DNA of 58,824 bases, taken from NCBI GenBank assembly GCA_951801955.1, contig CATOOV010000016.1, forward strand, positions 1-58,824. Direction: 5' to 3'. Source of the stretch: an uncultured Lachnospiraceae bacterium (lineage in GTDB: Bacteria > Bacillota > Clostridia > Lachnospirales > Lachnospiraceae). Below are positions 58,770 to 58,824 of the stretch, one piece after another (the first letter of the stretch is position 1; each line of letters starts with the position of its first letter). Position numbers and translations under genes: made by a program. The notes under the pieces were generated by a model. It did no database searches and had not been told where the DNA came from. It saw only the letters and a list, made by a program, of their open reading frames with translations.

Positions 58770-58824
58770 CTGTCGCATGAGTCGACAATGGACAACCTTG
58801 ATAACTGAACAATGGAATAACCTT
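58770..58824 (+). other. Leader of a probable ribosomal RNA operon (cut by window end)
   Basis: Contains ACCTTGATAACTGAACAATG, a phrase typical of the spacer just before 16S rRNA in Clostridia. The 16S gene itself would lie beyond the window. Confidence 0.6.

Overview
The window looks like a chromosome segment of an anaerobic, low-GC, spore-forming Firmicute of the Lachnospiraceae type (Clostridia). The grounds are a T-box leader for aminoacyl-tRNA control, a YtvI-like sporulation membrane protein, the short archaeal-type ProRS, Clostridia-style AGGAGG ribosome sites, sigma-A promoters with 17-bp spacers, an ECF transporter core, and several small families known mainly from this group. The species cannot be named from the sequence alone.

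Layout. 1-3.9 kb: 3' part of pyrE, three small membrane proteins (one VanZ-like) and a long M29-type aminopeptidase. 4-8.1 kb: purine synthesis (purE, then purM-purN-purD). 8.2-14.1 kb: a two-component system, an RluA-type pseudouridine synthase, a YtvI-like permease, then a proline T-box and proS. 14.1-15.3 kb: about 1.2 kb with no intact gene but with a consensus leftward promoter and a leftward terminator. This is the best candidate for an undescribed element: a roughly 750-nt non-coding RNA or a decayed gene. 15.3-21 kb: TSCPD protein, secA, an iron-type alcohol dehydrogenase and a PAP2 phosphatase. 21.8-24.6 kb: a c-di-GMP pair (membrane GGDEF protein and HD-GYP protein). 24.6-30.7 kb: TetR regulator, MMPL/RND exporter, a secreted xxxLxxG-repeat protein and an MntP-like membrane protein. 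31-34.8 kb: a large secreted GH43 glycosidase with Ig-like repeats, on the minus strand. 35-40.9 kb: a SmtB-like ArsR sensor, a B12/radical-SAM protein, a DnaQ-like exonuclease, two small proteins and a VanW-family protein with an 18-bp VNTR tail. 41.3-48 kb: HypE/AIR-synthase-like protein, an Lrp regulator with an aminotransferase, trmL, ecfA1-ecfA2-ecfT and truA. 48.7-58.8 kb: a chemoreceptor, a lipoprotein nuclease, the t6A genes tsaE-tsaB and tsaD with rimI, ribonuclease Z, ispD, two tRNA-Ser genes, and tandem promoters plus leader of what is probably a ribosomal RNA operon starting just past the window.

The intergenic regions are crowded with short palindromic elements. I separate at least five dispersed families, named here A (long imperfect hairpins ending in GGATT-GGGTGTCAAAAGGT), B (44-48 bp units bounded by ATACC and GGTAT), C/E (TAGGAAA stem-loops, E with a GC-rich tail), D (about 65 bp ending in a CAAGAACGCC-GGCGTTCTTG palindrome) and F (hairpins ending ATTCTTAATGCG-CAGCC). 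They sit almost only between genes, often at transcript ends, and none carries a transposase, so they look like non-autonomous (MITE- or REP-like) elements.

Genes that plausibly work together: purE/M/N/D in IMP synthesis; tsaB/D/E in tRNA t6A37; ecfA1/A2/T as a shared vitamin-uptake motor; the GGDEF and HD-GYP proteins in c-di-GMP turnover; the TetR gene with its MMPL exporter and secreted partner; the Lrp-type regulator with the aminotransferase it overlaps.
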